Assembly: GCF_003855255.1 (NCBI RefSeq)
Contig: NZ_CP034072.1
Coordinates: 4,149,820-4,213,819, forward strand
Source: Mycolicibacterium nivoides
Lineage (GTDB): Bacteria > Actinomycetota > Actinomycetes > Mycobacteriales > Mycobacteriaceae
DNA: 64,000 nucleotides
Reading direction: 5' to 3'
The position numbers and the translations under genes were made by a program. Position 1 is the stretch's first letter. Every line of letters starts with the position of its first letter. Below the pieces are notes generated by a model. The model saw only the letters and a program-made list of their open reading frames with translations. It was not told where the DNA came from and did no database searches. Positions 60,227 through 64,000 of this stretch are shown in pieces.

Positions 60227-60784
60227 GTGACCGGTGTGGTAATCCTCAGCCCTGATTGCTTGGGGTGGGCACGCACCGCTGGCTTCGTTCATCGCACTGA
60301 CGACGCCGCCGGCATTGTCGAGCTCAGGTCGGAGGTCGACGCGCCGATTCGATACGTGATCCGCCGGCCGTCGACGGGTCGTGTGGAGCTCGTCGAAGTC
60401 GATGAACTGGGCGATGAGCAGTTGGTGCTGTTCGTGGCGGAGATCGAGGTTCTCGAGCGCTACCTGTTCGGAATGTTCGGTGACGATATCCGAGCTGAGG
60501 TGGACCTTCCTTTTGTCGAACTCCGTTGGGGCAGAGAATCATTAGCCGCAGGGTATGAACTCGACGATACGAACCCGGGCTACCAGATCCTGACGGCCAC
60601 CGATCGTGGTCCGGTGGCGGCGGTTCCCCGTTCTGAGGTCGGCCTGCTGGCGTTGGTGCCGCTATCGCATTTCCTCGGCTGGAGTCTGGCAGCATTGAAG
60701 CGGTCGTTCCTCGATGAGAACTTCAGGCCGCTGTTGTCGGCGGACGGTAGCTATGCGCAACCGGATCTACGCAAATCCACATAG
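60227..60784 (+). CDS. Possible Imm61-type immunity protein
   Basis: This protein of 185 residues is counted from the GTG at 60227 (TGVVILSPDCLGWARTAGF). A start 33 bases earlier is possible. Alternating beta strands and the pattern CLGWARxxGF ... LERYLFGMFGDDIR ... ELRWGRES...GYEL ... GLLALVPLSHFLGWSL remind me of Imm61, an immunity family found with mycobacterial polymorphic toxins. The match is from memory and not certain. No toxin gene is next to it in the window, so if right it would be an orphan immunity gene. Confidence 0.5.
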   Translation: MTGVVILSPDCLGWARTAGFVHRTDDAAGIVELRSEVDAPIRYVIRRPSTGRVELVEVDELGDEQLVLFVAEIEVLERYLFGMFGDDIRAEVDLPFVELRWGRESLAAGYELDDTNPGYQILTATDRGPVAAVPRSEVGLLALVPLSHFLGWSLAALKRSFLDENFRPLLSADGSYAQPDLRKST

Positions 60785-60826
60785 TTTTGGACCAGGTAGC
60801 GCACTGCGAGCTGCTTAGCATTGGTT

Positions 60827-61336
60827 ATGCGGAAGTGCACAGCACCGGTCAAGGGTCACAAGAGTGCTGCCGCGAGAGCGGCTTGCCCGGTGCACGGCAC
60901 ACAGGCATGGCGGGGGAGCGCTCCGAAAGCTCCGGCGCTCACCTCTCGCTCACGAGGCACCGTCCGATCGAGGGGCAGCGCCAACGGTCTCTTGACGGCA
61001 GCCGACCAAAGCGCACGCCAGACAGGATCGGTGGCCGGCACGGACTTCCTTGCTTGGCTCTTCTTGGCCTGGCTCGTTGACGACCGCCTCTGGCTTCTGG
61101 CCCTGGGCGCGATCGCCATCGGTGTGCCGATCGCGCTGGCGGCGCAGTGGACCTATCAATGTTCGGCATGGATCAACGACGGCAGTGCCCGCTGCCAACG
61201 TCTGCGCGCCGGCATCTTCAAGCGCTGCCACAGCCACAACCGAGCGGTGACGACGCAATACGATGTCGCGGCCGCCGCCGCCCTGATCATCGCCGTCATC
61301 AACGCACTCATTCTCATCGCCGCCCTACAGCAGTAG
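60827..61336 (+). CDS. Membrane protein with N-terminal Cys/His motif
   Basis: This 169-residue protein begins MRKCTAPVKGHKSAAARAAC then PVHG, a short motif C...GH.SA.AR..CP.H that I have seen at the start of varied actinobacterial accessory proteins. A Ser/Arg/Ala-rich linker follows, then membrane helices (WLLALGAIAIGVPIALAAQW and ALIIAVINALILIAAL) separated by a cysteine-containing loop. Function is unknown. A strong hairpin terminator follows 20 bases after the stop. Confidence 0.58.
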   Translation: MRKCTAPVKGHKSAAARAACPVHGTQAWRGSAPKAPALTSRSRGTVRSRGSANGLLTAADQSARQTGSVAGTDFLAWLFLAWLVDDRLWLLALGAIAIGVPIALAAQWTYQCSAWINDGSARCQRLRAGIFKRCHSHNRAVTTQYDVAAAAALIIAVINALILIAALQQ

Positions 61337-61670
61337 AGAGGCCTAGATACGAACGAACCCCCGGGAGGAGCCCGGGGGTCGTCGGCACCTTTTTTCGCAA
61401 GACCAGCTGCCTTCCTTCCCCGACGCCCAGACCTGGGGCGGCGGCGACCGCTGGCGCGAGCGGGCCCACTGCGCGGTTGCCAAGTGCCGAGCAAATCCGT
61501 TTGGTGGGCCGGTGCGCCATGAACGTTACTGCACGTTTGACGTTTTGACCTAGGCTGCCAGACATCAGATGTCGCTTGCTCCCGGTAAACCCCTGCGCTA
61601 GCGCCCGGTACTATGTAATTACCTGACCAAGTGTGGCGGGTCTTCACTCGAAAGTAGCAGGTGAGAGACG
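61337..61670 (+). terminator. Gene-free stretch with a strong terminator at 61357-61395
   Basis: ACCCCCGGG and CCCGGGGGT (61357-61379) form a stable stem, with a six-T run ending near 61394, a rho-independent terminator for the gene before. The remaining 270 bases hold no gene I can support. They include GTAATTAC near 61615 and presumably the promoter of the 61671 gene. Confidence 0.75.
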
Positions 61671-62534
61671 GTGACTCAACAGCTTGGACGTCAGGTTCCG
61701 TCGCGACGCACCGCGCAAACATTCGCAGGAACTACTGCACACCGCGGCGCTCCCGTGCGCCGGTCCTTCGTGACACGCGAAGGTGAGAGCCAAACCGGGC
61801 TCGAAGCGGTGATGCGGGCTGCCCGCGGCGGGGCTGGCGGTGGACGTGGCGGCCGGACCCGGCTGGCGCTGCTGCTGAGCCTGTGGTGGGTCAACTCTCT
61901 GCCGCCCTACTCGTCGCAGAGGCCGGCGAGCTGGTGGGCCGAACTGATCGGCTTGGACGATCCGGTGAAGGGCCCTCGTACCGTCACGGCCAACTTTCAG
62001 GAGCTCGCACGGCGGGGTTTCATCGCGATCGAGCCCGGTCAGCCCGGTATGGCCAACGTGGTGACCCTGCTCGATGACCTCGCCCGGCCTGGAGAACCGT
62101 ATCTGCGGCCCGACGGCAAGAGCGGATCGTATTTTCGGGTGCCCGACCGACTGTGGACTACCGGTGCGATCGCCAGGCTCAGTGGCCCGGGCCTGGCGAT
62201 GTACCTGATCGTGTTGTCGTATCACCATCGCCCGGCAGGGGTCGAACACCCACCGGGCGAGGGGGTCCGCACACCGGCGGCTCCTCCGGTGTGGTTTTCC
62301 CCCAAGGGGTTCAGCGAGCGGCATGGACTGTCTGAAGACACCCGGTTGGCGGGGATCCGAGATCTCCGCGACGCGGGCATGATCGAGGTCGAGACCGAGC
62401 ACATCGATATCCAGAATCAGTCAGGGTCGGGACATCGCCGATTCCGTCGACAGATGTTGACCCTGCACCCTCTCTACGTGCCGCCGCTGCCCGGTCGGGT
62501 CCCGTCCAGTAACCCGGCCGCGGCCGCGATGTGA
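61671..62534 (+). CDS. Replication-region-type helix-rich protein
   Basis: This 287-residue protein has an Arg-rich start, then a helical part with RLALLLSLWWVNSLPPYSSQ and a winged-helix-like ARRGFIAIEPGQPGMANVV. A second similar segment, KGFSERHGLSEDTRLAGIRDLRDAGMIEVE, follows. Two winged-helix-like units are a feature of plasmid replication initiators and of conserved actinobacterial ICE proteins. I cannot tell which, and no iteron repeats are seen close by. It starts with GTG after a 130-base region free of genes, and is followed by a 38-residue frame and the convergent relaxase. Confidence 0.55.
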   Translation: MTQQLGRQVPSRRTAQTFAGTTAHRGAPVRRSFVTREGESQTGLEAVMRAARGGAGGGRGGRTRLALLLSLWWVNSLPPYSSQRPASWWAELIGLDDPVKGPRTVTANFQELARRGFIAIEPGQPGMANVVTLLDDLARPGEPYLRPDGKSGSYFRVPDRLWTTGAIARLSGPGLAMYLIVLSYHHRPAGVEHPPGEGVRTPAAPPVWFSPKGFSERHGLSEDTRLAGIRDLRDAGMIEVETEHIDIQNQSGSGHRRFRRQMLTLHPLYVPPLPGRVPSSNPAAAAM

Positions 62535-62570
62535 GGGAACCGGGCCGCAGTCGTCGACGTCTAAACGGTT

Positions 62571-62687
62571 ATGGACTTCGAGGAACGGCTCGCGCTGATC
62601 AGTGAAGGTGTGGATCCCGATGATCCGGCAGTGATGACGGCACTCGACATGGTCCGTTGGGAGCTACAGCTGTTGGGCACCGATTAG
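62571..62687 (+). CDS. Possible 38-residue acidic protein
   Basis: This short frame reads MDFEERLALISEGVDPDDP then a helix TALDMVRWELQLLG. The amphipathic acidic content is protein-like, but there is no clear ribosome site. It ends four bases inside the convergent relaxase gene's stop. It could be a small partner of the transfer proteins. Confidence 0.35.
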   Translation: MDFEERLALISEGVDPDDPAVMTALDMVRWELQLLGTD

Positions 62688-64000
62688 AGGTCGAGGCCGA
62701 CGTCAGTGCCGCGGCTGCGATCGCGGTCGGCGTCGAGGGCGCGGGCCCGGTAGTGGGTGATGTCGTGGTAGGTACGGCCCAGCTCGTCGCGGCGATTGAG
62801 CAGGTCGGAGGCCTCCTGCGCCGCCTCACCGGCGGCGGTGGTGCTGGCGAGGTGGTGTTCGACGCGGTCGATGGCGGTACGCGCGGGACGCTCGGCCGGG
62901 TCCGCAAGCCGGTGTGACCACGGCAGGTGGTTGTTGAGCATGTCGGTGAGACTGGCTTCGCGCTGGTTGTCGGCGTTGGTGACCAGGAGCAGTTTGGCGT
63001 TGGCGTCACCGGCAGCCTTCGTGAGGGCCTGCAGCTGGCGGGGGTTGAGTTGGTCGGCGTCGTCGACGACGAGCAGGGTGCCGGTGGGCAGTTTCCATTG
63101 CCCGTTGTCGAGCCGCTCGATCGCTTGGTCGGGGTTGGCGGTGGTGTCGGCGTAGCGGTGTTGTCCGGCATAGGTTTCGGCATCCTGGGTGGCCGGGATG
63201 GCCAGGATGCGGTGCTGGTTGCGTAGTGCGGTCGTGGCCAGGGCGCCGAGGACTGCCGACTTGTCGGCGTTGGCGCCCAGGTGGAGGGGTTGGACGGTTT
63301 GCGCGCTGCCTGCGATGTCGGTGACGGCCGCGGCGGCCGGTTGGTCGAGCTGGTCGAGGTCGGCTTCGCGCGTGGCGTACATGGCGGCGGGGCTGCGGAC
63401 GCCGGCCTCGTCGAGCATGTCGACTTCGCGGCGCAGTGCGGGAAGGTCAGCGACAAGGTCGTAGTCCACGCCGGGCCTGGTGCCGAATACGCGGGCGGCG
63501 GCGAGTTCGGCGCGCATGAGTTGGTTGTCGAGGTCGGTGGCCTCGATGCGAGCTTGGCGCAGCTGTTCGGCGTCAGCGCGCATGGCGGCGCTGCGGCGCT
63601 GCTGAATGTCGTGCTCGGTGACCACGCCTGAGGGTCCGCCGGCGATGTTCATCAAGGCCTCCTGAGCGGTGTCGCGCTGGTGGGCGGCGTCGGCGAGCGC
63701 GACGGCGACCGCCTGTGTGTGTCGTGCGAGTTCGGCGCGGTGTTCGGTGAGGACCGCGGCGAGTTCGGTCTTGTTGTCGCGTTGGGCGGCGGTGATCTGT
63801 TCGTCGATGGTGGCGAGCAGGCGGTGGTGGGTTTCGCTGGTGTGCTCGGAGCGGACCCAGTCGGCGTGAGCGTGGGTGTAGGCGTGGGCATAGGGCCGCT
63901 GTTCGTCGCGGCGCCGGACCAGTTCGGCGAGCTCGGTGGCGAGGGCTTGTTCGGCGGGCCCGCCACCGCTGTGCAGGATGGCGTGCTGCAGCTCGTTGAC
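62684..64000 (-). CDS. MobF/TraA-type relaxase, C-terminal part (cut by window edge)
   Basis: An open minus-strand frame without stop runs from the window edge to TAA at 62684-62686, about 438 residues. It contains a helical coiled region (QAAITEQIDA-type repeats of Ala, Glu, Arg) and then a degenerate RecD-like ATPase part: LGANADKSAVLGALA in place of Walker A and LLVVDDADQL as Walker B. This is the C-terminal helicase-like part of long TraA/TrwC relaxases of actinobacterial conjugative elements. The nicking domain and oriT would lie to the right of the window. A TTG at 63655 only looks like a start; the frame clearly continues upstream. Confidence 0.75.
   Translation of the reverse strand, partial: VNELQHAILHSGGGPAEQALATELAELVRRRDEQRPYAHAYTHAHADWVRSEHTSETHHRLLATIDEQITAAQRDNKTELAAVLTEHRAELARHTQAVAVALADAAHQRDTAQEALMNIAGGPSGVVTEHDIQQRRSAAMRADAEQLRQARIEATDLDNQLMRAELAAARVFGTRPGVDYDLVADLPALRREVDMLDEAGVRSPAAMYATREADLDQLDQPAAAAVTDIAGSAQTVQPLHLGANADKSAVLGALATTALRNQHRILAIPATQDAETYAGQHRYADTTANPDQAIERLDNGQWKLPTGTLLVVDDADQLNPRQLQALTKAAGDANAKLLLVTNADNQREASLTDMLNNHLPWSHRLADPAERPARTAIDRVEHHLASTTAAGEAAQEASDLLNRRDELGRTYHDITHYRARALDADRDRSRGTDVGLDL

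Larger units (their letters stand above)
14300..64000. mobile_element. Integrated conjugative plasmid or ICE carrying T7SS and T4SS (left part)
   Basis: From the junction near 14.3 kb to the window edge, the genes are those of mycobacterial conjugative plasmids: complete ESX locus with its own PE, PPE, Esx and EspG; VirB4, TcpC, VirB6-like, VirD4-type and relaxase genes; a methylase and small unknown proteins. An OLD nuclease and a Tn554-like transposon are inserted between the two secretion loci. No plasmid partition or clear replication gene and no element integrase are visible. The right end, where they may lie, is outside. Confidence 0.7.

Noticed and set aside
14300..64000. CRISPR array, rRNA or IS element with DDE transposase
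   Set aside because: No regularly spaced repeats, rRNA-like sequence or DDE transposase frame were found. The only transposition genes are the tyrosine-recombinase trio.

Overview
The window is high-GC DNA from a mycobacterium, probably a rapid-growing Mycolicibacterium-type species. Its first 13 kb follows the order known around Rv3679-Rv3684 of M. tuberculosis: the two ArsA/Get3-like ATPases, whiB4, ponA2, a metallophosphoesterase, a cysteine-synthase-like protein and tRNA-Pro(CGG). A four-gene block (cytosolic beta-lactamase-fold hydrolase, amino-acid permease, LysA-like decarboxylase, PucR regulator) sits between the ATPase pair and whiB4, which are adjacent in M. tuberculosis. A ClbS/DfsB-type gene and a short zinc-motif protein close the chromosomal part.

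Near 14.30-14.33 kb the sequence changes character. A minus-strand membrane-protein gene and a plus-strand NlpC/P60 gene, facing away from each other, have both lost their 5' ends there. This is the best candidate for the left edge of a large integrated conjugative plasmid or ICE that continues beyond the right end of the window.

The element has two transfer machines. From 14.9 to 32.5 kb lies a complete type VII (ESX) locus: eccB-eccC-PE-PPE-esx-esx-espG-espI-like-eccD-mycP-eccE-eccA. Most genes overlap by a few bases and it carries its own substrates. From 46.3 to 64 kb lie type IV conjugation genes: a leftward operon (two membrane proteins, TcpC/VirB8-like, a small membrane protein, VirB4 ATPase, VirB6/TrbL-like) and a rightward one (HTH protein, membrane protein, VirD4-type coupling protein, winged helix, DUF1173-like protein and others). 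These are followed by a DNA adenine methylase, a possible orphan immunity protein, a replication-region-type protein and the C-terminal part of a MobF/TraA relaxase. The T7SS-plus-T4SS pairing matches the mycobacterial conjugative plasmids typified by pRAW.

Between the two machines, 32.5-46.3 kb is accessory DNA. An OLD-family nuclease stands behind a perfect hairpin. Next comes an approximately 11.5-kb Tn554-like transposon (34,620-46,130) for which I can see imperfect inverted ends. It carries an unknown protein with an HTH-ImmA/IrrE metalloprotease, apparently co-transcribed with the tnpA-tnpB-tnpC recombinase trio. It also carries an efflux module: two TetR repressors, a hotdog thioesterase, a small unknown protein and a 1028-residue MMPL/RND pump, with three related palindromes as likely operators. 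No CRISPR array, rRNA or IS transposase was found.
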